Below are positions 25,121 to 35,191 of a DNA stretch of 64,000 nt, piece after piece (position 1 is the first letter of the stretch; each line of letters opens with the position of its first letter). This stretch comes from Bacteroides finegoldii DSM 17565 (lineage in GTDB: Bacteria > Bacteroidota > Bacteroidia > Bacteroidales > Bacteroidaceae): contig NZ_GG688329.1 in assembly GCF_000156195.1 (NCBI RefSeq), positions 57,487 through 121,486 on the forward strand, written 5' to 3'. Both the position numbers and the translations under genes were made by a program. The notes beneath the pieces were generated by a model. That model ran no database searches. It worked only from the letters and a program-made list of their open reading frames with translations, and was not told where the DNA came from.

Positions 25121-26386
25121 ATGGCCAAAAAAGAAGAAACAATCAGCTTGATTGATACATTTTCGGAATTTAAGGAACTGAAAAATATCGATAGAACGAC
25201 GATGGTTAGCGTACTGGAAGAGTCGTTTCGTAGTGTTATCGCGAAAATGTTTGGCACCGATGAGAATTACGACGTGATCGTGAACCCGGACAAAGGGGAC
25301 TTCGAGATATGGCGTAACCGTGAAGTTGTGGCCGATGAAGACCTGACGAACCCGAATATGCAGATCTCATTGAGTGAAGCGCAGAAAATCGACGCTTCCT
25401 ATGAGGTGGGTGAAGAGGTGACTGACGAAGTGATCTTTGCCAAATTCGGTCGTCGTGCTATCCTGAATCTCCGCCAGACATTGGCTTCCAAGATTCTGGA
25501 ATTGGAAAAAGACAGTATTTATAATAAATATATAGATAAGGTAGGTACAATCATCAATGCAGAAGTTTATCAAATCTGGAAAAAGGAAATGTTGCTTCTG
25601 GACGATGAAGGAAACGAGTTGCTGTTGCCGAAGACGGAGCAAATTCCAAGCGATTTCTATCGTAAAGGTGAAACGGCCCGTGCGGTGGTTGCCCGCGTGG
25701 ACAACAAGAATAATAATCCTAAGATTATCTTGTCACGTACTTCTCCCGTTTTCCTGCAACGTCTGTTCGAGATGGAAGTACCCGAAATTAATGATGGTTT
25801 GATTACCATCAAGAAGATTGCCCGTATCCCTGGCGAACGTGCCAAGATCGCGGTAGAATCTTACGATGACAGAATCGACCCTGTAGGAGCCTGTGTAGGT
25901 GTAAAGGGAAGTCGTATTCATGGCATTGTTCGTGAACTTCGCAATGAGAACATCGACGTAATTAATTACACATCGAACATCTCATTGTTTATACAGCGTG
26001 CTTTGAGCCCGGCTAAGATTTCTTCTATCCGTCTGAATGAGGAAGAGAAGAAAGCGGAGGTTTTCCTCAAACCGGAAGAAGTTTCGCTGGCTATCGGTAA
26101 AGGCGGTTTGAATATCAAACTGGCCAGTATGTTAACTGAGTACACTATCGACGTGTTCCGTGAGTTGGATGAGAGTGTAGCTGATGAGGATATCTATCTT
26201 GACGAGTTCAGAGACGAAATCGACGGATGGGTGATCGACGCTATCAAAGCTATCGGCATCGATACGGCGAAGGCTGTGTTGAATGCTCCTCGTGAGATGT
26301 TGATTGAAAAGACGGACTTGGAAGAAGAGACGGTGGACGAGGTAATACGCATTTTGAAATCGGAGTTTGAAGAAAGTGAGAATTGA
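25121..26386 (+). CDS. nusA: Transcription termination/antitermination factor NusA
   Basis: A 421-residue protein that binds RNA polymerase and nascent RNA. The N-terminal polymerase-binding domain covers about 1-130, the S1 domain about 135-200, and the KH domains follow (IPGERAKIAVESYDDRIDPVGACVGVKGSRI and LAIGKGGLNIKLAS). It lacks the two C-terminal acidic repeats of the E. coli form, as usual outside Gammaproteobacteria. Its last codons form part of an inverted repeat that separates it from infB. Confidence 0.95.
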   Translation: MAKKEETISLIDTFSEFKELKNIDRTTMVSVLEESFRSVIAKMFGTDENYDVIVNPDKGDFEIWRNREVVADEDLTNPNMQISLSEAQKIDASYEVGEEVTDEVIFAKFGRRAILNLRQTLASKILELEKDSIYNKYIDKVGTIINAEVYQIWKKEMLLLDDEGNELLLPKTEQIPSDFYRKGETARAVVARVDNKNNNPKIILSRTSPVFLQRLFEMEVPEINDGLITIKKIARIPGERAKIAVESYDDRIDPVGACVGVKGSRIHGIVRELRNENIDVINYTSNISLFIQRALSPAKISSIRLNEEEKKAEVFLKPEEVSLAIGKGGLNIKLASMLTEYTIDVFRELDESVADEDIYLDEFRDEIDGWVIDAIKAIGIDTAKAVLNAPREMLIEKTDLEEETVDEVIRILKSEFEESEN

Positions 26387-26465
26387 AAATTGAGAGTTGA
26401 GAGTTGGGAGTGAAAGAAATCCATACTCATTCCACTCTCAACTTTCAATTCTCCACTCTCAACTT
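26378..26465. repeat. Imperfect inverted repeat between nusA and infB
   Basis: The left arm (about 26378-26412) is built from GAGAATTGAAAATTGAGAGTTG-like units and the right arm (about 26431-26465) from their complement, CAACTTTCAATTCTC. A 22-base stretch in each arm pairs with about two mismatches. It starts inside the nusA stop region. It resembles short palindromic intergenic repeats and could fold in the rimP-nusA-infB message. Confidence 0.75.
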
Positions 26466-26498
26466 CTTAAAGCTCCATTTATTCATTAAATTTAAAAT

Positions 26499-29400
26499 AT
26501 GACGATAAGGTTAAACAAAGTTACAAGAGATTTGAACGTAGGAATCGCGACGGTAGTTGAGTTCCTGCAAAATAAGGGGTATACCGTTGAGGCTAATCCT
26601 AATACAAAAATTAGCGAGGAGCAATACGCTATACTCGTAAAAGAGTTTAGTACAGATAAGAACCTTAGACTTGAGTCGGAGCGTTTCATTCAGGAACGTC
26701 AGAATAAGGATCGTAATAAGGCGTCGGTTTCGATTGAAGGCTTTGAAAAGCAACCGGAAAAACCGAAGTCGGAAGATGTGATCAAAACAGTCGTACCGGA
26801 GGATGCACGCCCGAAGTTTAAACCTGTCGGGAAAATTGACTTGGATAAATTGAACGGTCGTAGAACTGAGAAAGTTGAGAAAGAACCGGAACAGAAGAAA
26901 GAAACTGTTGAAGAACGTCCAGTAGCTCAACCGGAAGTGAAGAAGGCACCTGAGGTGAAGGTAGAAGAGGTGGTAGCACCTGTTCAGGCGGAACCTGTGG
27001 CTAAACAAGTTGAACCGGTCAAACAGACAGAACCGGTGAAGCAACCGGAGGCTGTAAAACCGGAACCGGTGAAAGAGTCGGAACCTATAGTGGAAAAGCA
27101 ACCGGCAGAAGTTGAAAAAGTAGTGGAGGAAGTGATTAAAGAAGAGCCGAAGGTAGAAGTTGCACCTGTGAAGGCGGAAGAACATTGCAGCATGGAACAA
27201 CCTGTGAAAACAGTATCGGCGGAAGTAGCCCCGGAGACAACGGTAGAGAAAGAAACTTCTAAAGAAGAAGAGATATTCAAAATCCGTCAACCGGAATTGG
27301 GTGCGAAAATCAATGTAATCGGTCAGATTGACTTGGCTGCATTGAACCAGTCTACCCGTCCTAAGAAGAAATCGAAGGAAGAGAAACGCCGTGAACGTGA
27401 AGAGAAAGAGAAAATCCGTCAGGATCAGAAGAAGTTGATGAAAGAAGCTATCATCAAAGAGATTCGCAAGGATGACTCGAAACTGCAGAAGGGTGGAGTG
27501 AAAGATAATGTTGACGCAGCCGGAAACAAGAAAAAACGGAACCGTATCAACAAAGAGAAGGTGGACGTGAACAACGTGGCTACTTCGGGCTTTGCTGCTC
27601 CGAGACCGAATGTGCAAGGCAAAGGCGGTAACAATGGTGGCAACAACCAGGGTGGCAATAATAACCGTAAAAATAATAATAAGGATCGCTTCAAGAAACC
27701 GGTTATCAAACAGGAGGTAAGCGAGGAAGATGTAGCAAAGCAGGTAAAAGAAACTCTTGCTCGTCTGACAACCAAAGGTAAGAATAAGACTTCCAAATAT
27801 CGTAAAGAGAAACGCGAGATGGCTTCCAACCGTATGCAGGAATTGGAAGATCAAGAAATGGCGGACAGCAAGGTATTGAAGCTGACCGAATTCGTTACGG
27901 CTAATGAACTGGCAACGATGATGGATGTTTCTGTCAACCAGGTAATCGCCACTTGTATGAGTATCGGTATCATGGTTTCCATCAATCAGCGTCTGGATGC
28001 TGAAACAATCAATCTGGTGGCTGAAGAATTCGGATTCAAGACCGAATATGTAAGTGCGGAAGTTGCTCAGGCTATTGTGGAAGAGGAAGACGCTCCGGAA
28101 GATCTGGAACCGCGCGCTCCGATTGTTACGGTGATGGGACATGTTGACCACGGTAAGACTTCATTGCTTGACTATATCCGTAAGGCGAATGTGATTGCCG
28201 GTGAGGCCGGAGGTATCACACAGCATATCGGTGCATATAATGTGAAGTTGGAGGACGGACGCCGTATCACATTCCTCGATACTCCGGGTCATGAGGCGTT
28301 TACCGCTATGCGTGCCCGTGGTGCGAAAGTAACGGATATCGCCATTATTATTGTAGCTGCCGATGATAACGTCATGCCGCAAACAAAGGAAGCAATCAAC
28401 CATGCGATGGCGGCAGGTGTGCCTATTGTCTTTGCCATTAATAAGGTTGATAAGCCGACGGCAAATCCGGATAAGATTAAGGAAGAACTGGCTGCCATGA
28501 ACTATCTCGTTGAAGAATGGGGTGGTAAATATCAGTCACAAGATATCTCTGCCAAGAAAGGCATAGGTGTGGAAGATTTGTTGGAAAAGGTATTGCTGGA
28601 AGCGGAAATGCTTGATCTGAAAGCGAATCCGAACCGTAATGCTACGGGTTCCATCATCGAATCTTCATTGGACAAGGGACGTGGATATGTAGCTACTGTG
28701 CTGGTATCTAACGGTACTTTGAAAGTGGGAGACATTGTATTGGCAGGAACAAGCTACGGACGTGTGAAGGCAATGTTCAACGAACGTAATCAGCGTATTA
28801 AGGAAGCAGGACCTGCCGAACCGGCATTGATTCTGGGATTGAATGGCGCTCCTGCCGCAGGTGACACATTCCACGTGGTAGAAAGCGATCAGGAAGCCCG
28901 TGAAATTACCAACAAACGTGAGCAGTTGGCTCGCGAACAGGGCTTGCGTACGCAGAAAATCCTTACATTGGATGAGTTGGGTCGTCGTATCGCTTTGGGT
29001 AACTTCCAGGAATTGAACATCATTGTGAAGGGTGACGTGGACGGTTCTGTCGAAGCATTGAGCGACTCCTTGATTAAGTTGTCTACCGAACAGATCCAGG
29101 TTAATGTAATCCATAAGGGTGTGGGAGCAATCTCCGAGTCGGATGTTTCTCTGGCTGCCGCTTCAGATGCGATTATCGTCGGATTCCAGGTACGTCCTTC
29201 GGGTGCTGCCGCTAAGATGGCGGAACAGGAAGGTGTCGATATCCGCAAATACTCTGTCATCTATGATGCAATCGAGGAGGTGAAAGCTGCTATGGAAGGT
29301 ATGTTGGCACCGGAACTGAAAGAACAGGTGACAGCTACGATCGAAGTGCGTGAAGTATTCAACATCACGAAGGTGGGACTTGTAGCCGGTGCGATGGTGA

Positions 29401-29618
29401 AGACCGGAAAGGTGAAACGCAGCGACAAGGCTCGTTTGATTCGCGATGGTATCGTTATCTTTACCGGAAACATCAACGCTTTGAAACGCTTCAAGGACGA
29501 TGTGAAGGAAGTGGGTACAAACTTCGAGTGTGGTATCAGTCTGGTGAATTGCAATGACATGAAGGTGGGCGATATGATCGAGACATTCGAGGAAATAGAA
29601 GTGAAACAGACATTATAA
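26499..29618 (+). CDS. infB: Translation initiation factor IF-2
   Basis: A 1039-residue GTPase that brings initiator tRNA to the 30S subunit. The N-terminus (1-60) is the IF2_N helical domain. Residues 80-420 are a charged low-complexity linker rich in E, K, P and V, including repeats of the form EPVKQ. A second IF2_N domain precedes the G domain: G1 GHVDHGKTS (547-555), DTPGHE, NKVD. C-terminal beta-barrel and fMet-tRNA domains follow. The long linker is usual for Bacteroidota. Confidence 0.96.
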   Translation: MTIRLNKVTRDLNVGIATVVEFLQNKGYTVEANPNTKISEEQYAILVKEFSTDKNLRLESERFIQERQNKDRNKASVSIEGFEKQPEKPKSEDVIKTVVPEDARPKFKPVGKIDLDKLNGRRTEKVEKEPEQKKETVEERPVAQPEVKKAPEVKVEEVVAPVQAEPVAKQVEPVKQTEPVKQPEAVKPEPVKESEPIVEKQPAEVEKVVEEVIKEEPKVEVAPVKAEEHCSMEQPVKTVSAEVAPETTVEKETSKEEEIFKIRQPELGAKINVIGQIDLAALNQSTRPKKKSKEEKRREREEKEKIRQDQKKLMKEAIIKEIRKDDSKLQKGGVKDNVDAAGNKKKRNRINKEKVDVNNVATSGFAAPRPNVQGKGGNNGGNNQGGNNNRKNNNKDRFKKPVIKQEVSEEDVAKQVKETLARLTTKGKNKTSKYRKEKREMASNRMQELEDQEMADSKVLKLTEFVTANELATMMDVSVNQVIATCMSIGIMVSINQRLDAETINLVAEEFGFKTEYVSAEVAQAIVEEEDAPEDLEPRAPIVTVMGHVDHGKTSLLDYIRKANVIAGEAGGITQHIGAYNVKLEDGRRITFLDTPGHEAFTAMRARGAKVTDIAIIIVAADDNVMPQTKEAINHAMAAGVPIVFAINKVDKPTANPDKIKEELAAMNYLVEEWGGKYQSQDISAKKGIGVEDLLEKVLLEAEMLDLKANPNRNATGSIIESSLDKGRGYVATVLVSNGTLKVGDIVLAGTSYGRVKAMFNERNQRIKEAGPAEPALILGLNGAPAAGDTFHVVESDQEAREITNKREQLAREQGLRTQKILTLDELGRRIALGNFQELNIIVKGDVDGSVEALSDSLIKLSTEQIQVNVIHKGVGAISESDVSLAAASDAIIVGFQVRPSGAAAKMAEQEGVDIRKYSVIYDAIEEVKAAMEGMLAPELKEQVTATIEVREVFNITKVGLVAGAMVKTGKVKRSDKARLIRDGIVIFTGNINALKRFKDDVKEVGTNFECGISLVNCNDMKVGDMIETFEEIEVKQTL

Positions 29619-29642
29619 ACTGTACTGTATTGAGAATAAACG

Positions 29643-29680
29643 GAGGCACAGAGTGAATTATAACTCCGTGCCTCTTTTTT
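29643..29680 (+). terminator. Rho-independent terminator after infB
   Basis: GAGGCACAGAGT (29643-29654) pairs with ACTCCGTGCCTC (29663-29674) with one mismatch, followed by TTTTTT. Confidence 0.85.
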
Positions 29681-29696
29681 CTTTATAGAAAGGAAT

Positions 29697-30227
29697 ATGA
29701 CAACGATTGATATAATAATCCTTATAGTAGTGGGTGCAGGGGCGATTGTAGGCTTTATAAAGGGCTTTATCCGTCAGTTGGCCTCTATCTTGGGATTGAT
29801 AGTCGGTTTGCTGGCGGCAAAGGCTTTGTATGCTTCTTTGGCGGAGAAGCTTTGTCCGGCAGTGACAGATTCGATGACCGTTGCGCAGGTATTGGCTTTC
29901 ATAATGATATGGATTGCCGTTCCGTTGATTTTTGTGCTGATTGCCTCTTTGTTGACAAAAGCGATGAAAGCCATTTCGCTGAACTGGTTGAACCGTTGGC
30001 TGGGAAGCGGGTTGGGAGCGCTTAAATTTCTGTTATTAATAAGTGTGGTGATTGGAGCGATAGAGTTTGTGGATGGCGATAATAAGTTAATTAGTGCAAC
30101 AAAAAAGGAAGAATCCTTGTTATATTATCCGATGGAGACGTTTGCGGGAATTTTTTTTCCTGCTGCAAAGAATATGACTCAACAATATATATTAGAGAAT
30201 AAAGATGCAACAAGAAGAACCCAATAA
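29697..30227 (+). CDS. CvpA family membrane protein
   Basis: A 176-residue inner-membrane protein with four membrane segments. The N-terminal IDIIILIVVGAGAIVGFIKGFIRQLASILGLIVGLLAA is the CvpA signature with a glycine-rich first hairpin and the GF-x-x-G-F-x-R motif. In E. coli CvpA is needed for colicin V production and envelope integrity. It overlaps sufB by 23 bases, which links it to the suf operon in expression but not obviously in function. Confidence 0.87.
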   Translation: MTTIDIIILIVVGAGAIVGFIKGFIRQLASILGLIVGLLAAKALYASLAEKLCPAVTDSMTVAQVLAFIMIWIAVPLIFVLIASLLTKAMKAISLNWLNRWLGSGLGALKFLLLISVVIGAIEFVDGDNKLISATKKEESLLYYPMETFAGIFFPAAKNMTQQYILENKDATRRTQ

Positions 30228-31659
30228 ATATGTAAAGGAACTGACGCAGGAGAAGTATAAATATGGCTTCACCACGGAAGTGCATACCGATGTCATTGAG
30301 CGTGGACTCAATGAGGATGTGATTCGTTTGATTTCATCGAAAAAGAACGAACCGGAATGGTTGCTGGAGTTCCGGCTGAAAGCGTACCGCCATTGGCTGA
30401 CGCTGGAAATGCCTACATGGGCACATCTCCGTATTCCGGAGATTGATTATCAGGCTATTTCATACTATGCTGACCCGACGAAGAAGAAAGAGGGACCGAA
30501 AAGTATGGAAGAAGTAGATCCTGAACTTATAAAGACGTTTAATAAACTGGGAATTCCTCTGGAAGAACAGATGGCTCTTAGCGGGATGGCGGTGGATGCA
30601 GTAATGGATTCCGTATCCGTAAAGACGACATTCAAGGAAACATTGATGGAAAAGGGAATTATTTTCTGCTCGTTCAGTGAGGCGGTGCGCGAACATCCGG
30701 ATTTGGTAAAGAAATATATGGGGTCGGTAGTGGGTTACCGTGACAATTTCTTTGCCGCACTGAATTCGGCAGTGTTCTCGGACGGCTCATTCGTCTATAT
30801 ACCGAAGGGAGTACGTTGTCCGATGGAACTTTCCACCTATTTCCGTATCAATGCCCGCAACACGGGACAGTTTGAACGCACATTGATAGTGGCGGATGAT
30901 GATTCGTATGTTTCCTATCTGGAAGGGTGTACGGCTCCGATGCGGGATGAGAACCAGTTGCACGCCGCTATTGTAGAAATTGTTGTACACGACCGTGCGG
31001 AGGTGAAATACAGTACCGTTCAGAACTGGTATCCGGGAGATTCCGAAGGTAAGGGCGGTGTATATAACTTTGTGACGAAGCGTGGTAACTGCAAAGGGGT
31101 GGACAGCAAACTCTCTTGGACGCAGGTGGAGACCGGTTCGGCAATTACCTGGAAATATCCTTCCTGTATTCTGACAGGTGATAATTCGACGGCCGAGTTT
31201 TATTCCGTAGCTGTGACAAACAATTTTCAGCAGGCGGACACCGGTACGAAGATGATTCATTTAGGGAAGAATACCCGTAGTACGATTGTAAGTAAAGGTA
31301 TCTCTGCCGGACATAGCGAGAACTCCTATCGCGGGTTGGTGCGTGTGGCGGAAAAAGCGGATAATGCCCGTAACTACAGTCAGTGTGACTCGCTGTTGCT
31401 GGGGGATAAATGCGGTGCGCATACGTTCCCGTATATGGACATTCACAATGAGACGGCGGTAGTGGAGCATGAAGCTACGACGAGCAAGATCAGTGAAGAT
31501 CAGATTTTCTATTGCAATCAGCGTGGTATCCCGACAGAAGACGCTATCGGGCTGATTGTGAACGGATATGCGAAAGAAGTATTGAATAAGCTTCCGATGG
31601 AATTTGCGGTAGAAGCACAGAAGTTGCTTACTATTTCGTTGGAAGGAAGCGTAGGATAA
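30205..31659 (+). CDS. sufB: Fe-S cluster assembly scaffold SufB
   Basis: A 484-residue beta-helix scaffold protein that forms SufBC2D and receives sulfur from the SufS side. The family blocks are visible: YVPKGVRCPMELSTYFRIN-type YIPKGVRCPMELS, EGCTAPM, WTQVETGSAITWKYPS and the C-terminal QIFYCNQRGI with ISEDQ. Length is typical. It heads sufB-sufC-sufD-sufS, and its start overlaps cvpA. Confidence 0.95.
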   Translation: MQQEEPNKYVKELTQEKYKYGFTTEVHTDVIERGLNEDVIRLISSKKNEPEWLLEFRLKAYRHWLTLEMPTWAHLRIPEIDYQAISYYADPTKKKEGPKSMEEVDPELIKTFNKLGIPLEEQMALSGMAVDAVMDSVSVKTTFKETLMEKGIIFCSFSEAVREHPDLVKKYMGSVVGYRDNFFAALNSAVFSDGSFVYIPKGVRCPMELSTYFRINARNTGQFERTLIVADDDSYVSYLEGCTAPMRDENQLHAAIVEIVVHDRAEVKYSTVQNWYPGDSEGKGGVYNFVTKRGNCKGVDSKLSWTQVETGSAITWKYPSCILTGDNSTAEFYSVAVTNNFQQADTGTKMIHLGKNTRSTIVSKGISAGHSENSYRGLVRVAEKADNARNYSQCDSLLLGDKCGAHTFPYMDIHNETAVVEHEATTSKISEDQIFYCNQRGIPTEDAIGLIVNGYAKEVLNKLPMEFAVEAQKLLTISLEGSVG

Positions 31660-31678
31660 ATGAATTTTAATCAAGATT

Positions 31679-32431
31679 ATGTTAGAGATAAAAGACCTGC
31701 ATGCCAGCATCAATGGCAAAGAGATATTGAAAGGCATTAACCTGACGGTAAAGCCGGGCGAAGTACACGCGATTATGGGACCGAACGGTTCCGGTAAAAG
31801 TACGCTTTCCTCCGTATTGGTGGGTAATCCTGCTTTTGAGGTAACGAAAGGTTCGGTTACTTTTTATGGAAAGAATCTGTTAGAACTGAGTCCGGAAGAC
31901 CGCAGTCATGAGGGTATTTTCCTTAGTTTCCAGTATCCGGTAGAGATTCCGGGTGTGAGCATGGTAAACTTTATGCGTGCTGCTGTGAATGAACAACGCA
32001 AATATAAAGGTCTGCCTGCACTGACCGCCAGTGAGTTTTTGAAACTGATGCGCGAGAAACGTGCGGTTGTTGAACTGGACAATAAGCTCGCTAACCGTTC
32101 GGTGAACGAAGGTTTCTCCGGTGGAGAGAAGAAACGGAACGAGATTTTCCAGATGGCAATGCTGGAACCGCGTTTGAGCATTCTCGATGAAACGGATTCC
32201 GGTTTGGACATCGATGCGCTCCGTATTGTGGCCGAAGGGGTAAATAAACTGAAGACTCCCGAAACCAGTACGATTGTCATCACCCACTACCAACGTTTGC
32301 TCGATTATATCAAACCGGATATTGTGCATGTGCTTTACAAAGGTCGTATCGTGAAAACTGCCGGACCGGAACTTGCTCTGGAATTGGAAGATAAAGGTTA
32401 TGACTGGATTAAGAAAGAAGTAGGAGAATGA
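31679..32431 (+). CDS. sufC: Fe-S cluster assembly ATPase SufC
   Basis: A 250-residue ABC-type ATPase that powers the SufBCD complex in the cytosol. Walker A is GPNGSGKST, the ABC signature is GFSGGEKKR (altered from LSGGQ as is usual in SufC) and Walker B is LSILDETDSGLD, with the SufC-specific E-T-D-S-G-L-D. A switch histidine follows in VITHYQRLL. It overlaps the start of sufD by 4 bases. Confidence 0.96.
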   Translation: MLEIKDLHASINGKEILKGINLTVKPGEVHAIMGPNGSGKSTLSSVLVGNPAFEVTKGSVTFYGKNLLELSPEDRSHEGIFLSFQYPVEIPGVSMVNFMRAAVNEQRKYKGLPALTASEFLKLMREKRAVVELDNKLANRSVNEGFSGGEKKRNEIFQMAMLEPRLSILDETDSGLDIDALRIVAEGVNKLKTPETSTIVITHYQRLLDYIKPDIVHVLYKGRIVKTAGPELALELEDKGYDWIKKEVGE

Positions 32432-33777
32432 CGATGAATGCTGAACAACAATACATAGATCTCTTCTCACAAACGGAAGCCATGATCTGCAAACATAGCG
32501 CTGAGGTGTTAAATGCCCCTCGTGCTGCTGCTTTTGCCGATTTTGAGCGAATCGGATTTCCGACCCGTAAGATGGAGAAGTACAAATATACGGATGTAAG
32601 CAAGTATTTTGAACCGGATTTCGGTCTGAATCTGAACCGTCTTGCTATTCCGGTCAATCCGTATGAGGTGTTTAAGTGCGATGTTCCGAACATGAGCACA
32701 GCTCTTTATTTTGTGGTCAATGACGCATTCTATAATAAGGCACTCCCTAAAACCCATTTACCGGAGGGCGTTATTTTCGGTAGCCTGAAAGAGGTGGCCG
32801 AACAGTATCCGGAGTTGGTGAAGAAGTATTATGGTAAGTTGGCGGATACCTCCAAAGATGGTGTGACAGCTTTTAATACGACTTTTGCACAGGATGGTGT
32901 TATCTTCTATGTGCCGAAGAATGTGGTTGTGGAAAAACCTATTCAGTTGGTGAACATCCTGCGTGCGGATGTCAACTTTATGGTCAATCGCCGTGTGCTG
33001 ATTATTCTGGAAGACGGTGCGCAGGCACGTTTATTGCTTTGCGACCATGCAATGGATAACGTGAATTTCCTGGCAACGCAGGTGATTGAGGTTTTTGCCG
33101 GAGAGAATGTGGTATTCGATATGTATGAGTTGGAAGAGACACATACCAGCACGGTGCGTTTCAGCAACCTGTATGTGAAGCAGGAAGCGAACAGCAATGT
33201 ACATCTGAATGGCATGACGTTGCATAACGGTACAACCCGTAATACAACCGAAGTGTTGTTGGCAGGCGAGGGAGCTGAAATAAATCTTTGCGGCATGGCT
33301 ATCGCTGATAAGAACCAGCATGTGGATAACAACACGAGTATTGACCATGCAGTGCCCAACTGTACGAGTAATGAGCTGTTTAAATACGTGCTCGATGATC
33401 AAGCGGTAGGTGCTTTTGCCGGGTTGGTACTGGTGCGTCCTGATGCGCAGCATACAAGTTCCCAGCAAACCAACCGTAATCTTTGCGCCACCCGTGATGC
33501 GCGGATGTATACACAGCCCCAGTTGGAGATTTATGCGGACGACGTGAAGTGTTCGCACGGAGCGACAGTGGGACAGCTTGATGAAAATGCGTTGTTCTAT
33601 ATGCGTGCACGTGGAATTGCGGAGAAAGAAGCGCGGTTGCTGTTGATGTTTGCATTTGTCAATGAAGTGATTGATACGATTCGTCTGGATGCGTTGAAGG
33701 ACCGCCTTCATCTGTTGGTGGAAAAACGCTTCCGTGGTGAGTTGAACAGATGTCAGGGATGTGCAATCTGTAAATGA
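32428..33777 (+). CDS. sufD: Fe-S cluster assembly protein SufD
   Basis: A 449-residue SufB paralogue that completes SufBC2D. The N-terminal helical part includes FPTRKMEKYKYTDVSKYF, a common SufD mark. The C-terminal blocks are KCSHGATVGQLDENALFYMRARGI and GCAICK at the end. The start overlaps sufC (ATGA) and its stop overlaps the sufS start, so translation is coupled. A second ATG at 32434 is possible. Confidence 0.94.
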   Translation: MTMNAEQQYIDLFSQTEAMICKHSAEVLNAPRAAAFADFERIGFPTRKMEKYKYTDVSKYFEPDFGLNLNRLAIPVNPYEVFKCDVPNMSTALYFVVNDAFYNKALPKTHLPEGVIFGSLKEVAEQYPELVKKYYGKLADTSKDGVTAFNTTFAQDGVIFYVPKNVVVEKPIQLVNILRADVNFMVNRRVLIILEDGAQARLLLCDHAMDNVNFLATQVIEVFAGENVVFDMYELEETHTSTVRFSNLYVKQEANSNVHLNGMTLHNGTTRNTTEVLLAGEGAEINLCGMAIADKNQHVDNNTSIDHAVPNCTSNELFKYVLDDQAVGAFAGLVLVRPDAQHTSSQQTNRNLCATRDARMYTQPQLEIYADDVKCSHGATVGQLDENALFYMRARGIAEKEARLLLMFAFVNEVIDTIRLDALKDRLHLLVEKRFRGELNRCQGCAICK

Positions 33778-34997
33778 ACATAAAAATGGATATTCAAAAG
33801 ATACGTGAGGATTTTCCGATCTTGAGCCGTACGGTTTATGGTAAGCCTTTGGTTTATTTCGACAACGGTGCGACGACGCAGAAGCCTCGTCTGGTGGTCG
33901 ATTCGTTGGTAGATGAATATTACTCCGTGAATGCAAATGTGCATCGCGGCGTACATTATCTCTCTCAACAGGCTACGGAACTGCATGAAGCTTCTCGTGA
34001 GACGGTACGTCAGTTTATTAATGCCCGTACTACTAACGAAGTGATCTTCACTCGGGGAACAACGGAAAGCATTAACCTGCTTGTCTCCAGTTTCGGTGAT
34101 GAATTTATGGAAGAAGGAGATGAAGTTATCCTTTCGGTGATGGAACATCACAGCAATATCGTTCCCTGGCAGTTGTTGGCAGCCCGCAAAGGTATTGCCA
34201 TCAAAGTAATCCCGATGAACGATAAAGGTGAGCTATTGTTGGATGAATATGAGAAACTCTTCTCCGAACGTACTAAAATTGTCAGTGTAGTCCAGGTTTC
34301 CAATGTCTTGGGCACTGTGAATCCGGTCAAGGAAATGATTGCGACAGCACATGCCCATGGTGTGCCTTTCCTGGTAGATGCTGCCCAGTCCATTCCTCAC
34401 ATGAAGGTGGACGTGCAGGATTTGGGAGCCGATTTTCTAGTGTTCTCTGCCCATAAGATATACGGACCGACAGGAGTCGGCGTGCTGTATGGAAAAGAAG
34501 AGTGGTTGGACCGTCTGCCGCCTTATCAAGGAGGAGGAGAGATGATTCAGCATGTCTCTTTCGAGAAAACGACGTTTAATGAACTTCCTTTCAAATTTGA
34601 AGCCGGCACACCGGATTATATCGGTACGACCGGATTGGCGAAAGCCCTTGATTATGTGAACGGTATCGGCATGGAACGGATTGCGGATCACGAACATGAA
34701 CTGACTAATTACGCTTTGCGACGATTGAAGGAAATTCCCGATATGCGTATATTCGGTGAAGCTTCCGACAGGGGAGCTGTAATTTCTTTCCTGGTAGGTA
34801 ATATTCATCACTTTGACTTAGGGACGTTATTAGACCGTTTGGGTATCGCTGTCCGCACAGGACATCATTGTGCACAACCTTTGATGCAGCGACTTGGCAT
34901 TGAAGGTACCGTCAGAGCTTCGTTTGCTATGTACAATACGAAAGCTGAAGTAGATGCATTGGTGGCAGGAATCGAACGTGTCAGCCGTATGTTTTAG
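33774..34997 (+). CDS. sufS: Cysteine desulfurase SufS
   Basis: A 407-residue class V PLP aminotransferase that takes sulfur from cysteine. The PLP lysine is in FSAHKIYGPTG (about K228), the PLP-binding histidine in VMEHHSNIVPWQ, and the persulfide cysteine in RTGHHCAQP (about C366), the short-loop SufS type. It closes the suf operon. No sufE or sufU lies beside it, so the sulfur-transfer partner must be encoded elsewhere or be dispensable. Confidence 0.95.
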   Translation: MNIKMDIQKIREDFPILSRTVYGKPLVYFDNGATTQKPRLVVDSLVDEYYSVNANVHRGVHYLSQQATELHEASRETVRQFINARTTNEVIFTRGTTESINLLVSSFGDEFMEEGDEVILSVMEHHSNIVPWQLLAARKGIAIKVIPMNDKGELLLDEYEKLFSERTKIVSVVQVSNVLGTVNPVKEMIATAHAHGVPFLVDAAQSIPHMKVDVQDLGADFLVFSAHKIYGPTGVGVLYGKEEWLDRLPPYQGGGEMIQHVSFEKTTFNELPFKFEAGTPDYIGTTGLAKALDYVNGIGMERIADHEHELTNYALRRLKEIPDMRIFGEASDRGAVISFLVGNIHHFDLGTLLDRLGIAVRTGHHCAQPLMQRLGIEGTVRASFAMYNTKAEVDALVAGIERVSRMF

Positions 34998-35026
34998 TCC
35001 ATAAAACAAAATAGTCTCATATATTA

Positions 35027-35060
35027 AATCGCTGTTCCTTGAAGGAATGGCGATTTTTTT
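35027..35060 (+). terminator. Rho-independent terminator of the suf operon
   Basis: AATCGC-TG-TTCC, a 5-base loop, GGAA-TG-GCGATT, then a T run (to 35060). Confidence 0.85.
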
Positions 35061-35191
35061 ATTCTTTAACTAAAAAAAGTTCCCTCCGAGTGCAGTTATT
35101 TGGAGTTTGATGCGTCTAATATATAAAACGAATATTTGGAGGGTCGTGAGACTATGCTTATATTATAAATTCTCTCTCTTTAACATTAATG

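Noticed and set aside
26511..28151. 546-residue open frame antisense to infB
   Set aside because: It is a by-product of the biased codons of the charged IF-2 linker; the translation is H/F/L/R-rich with no family signs.
33031..33936. 301-residue open frame antisense to sufD/sufS
   Set aside because: Shadow of two well-supported genes; composition is rich in H, R and T with no recognisable domain.
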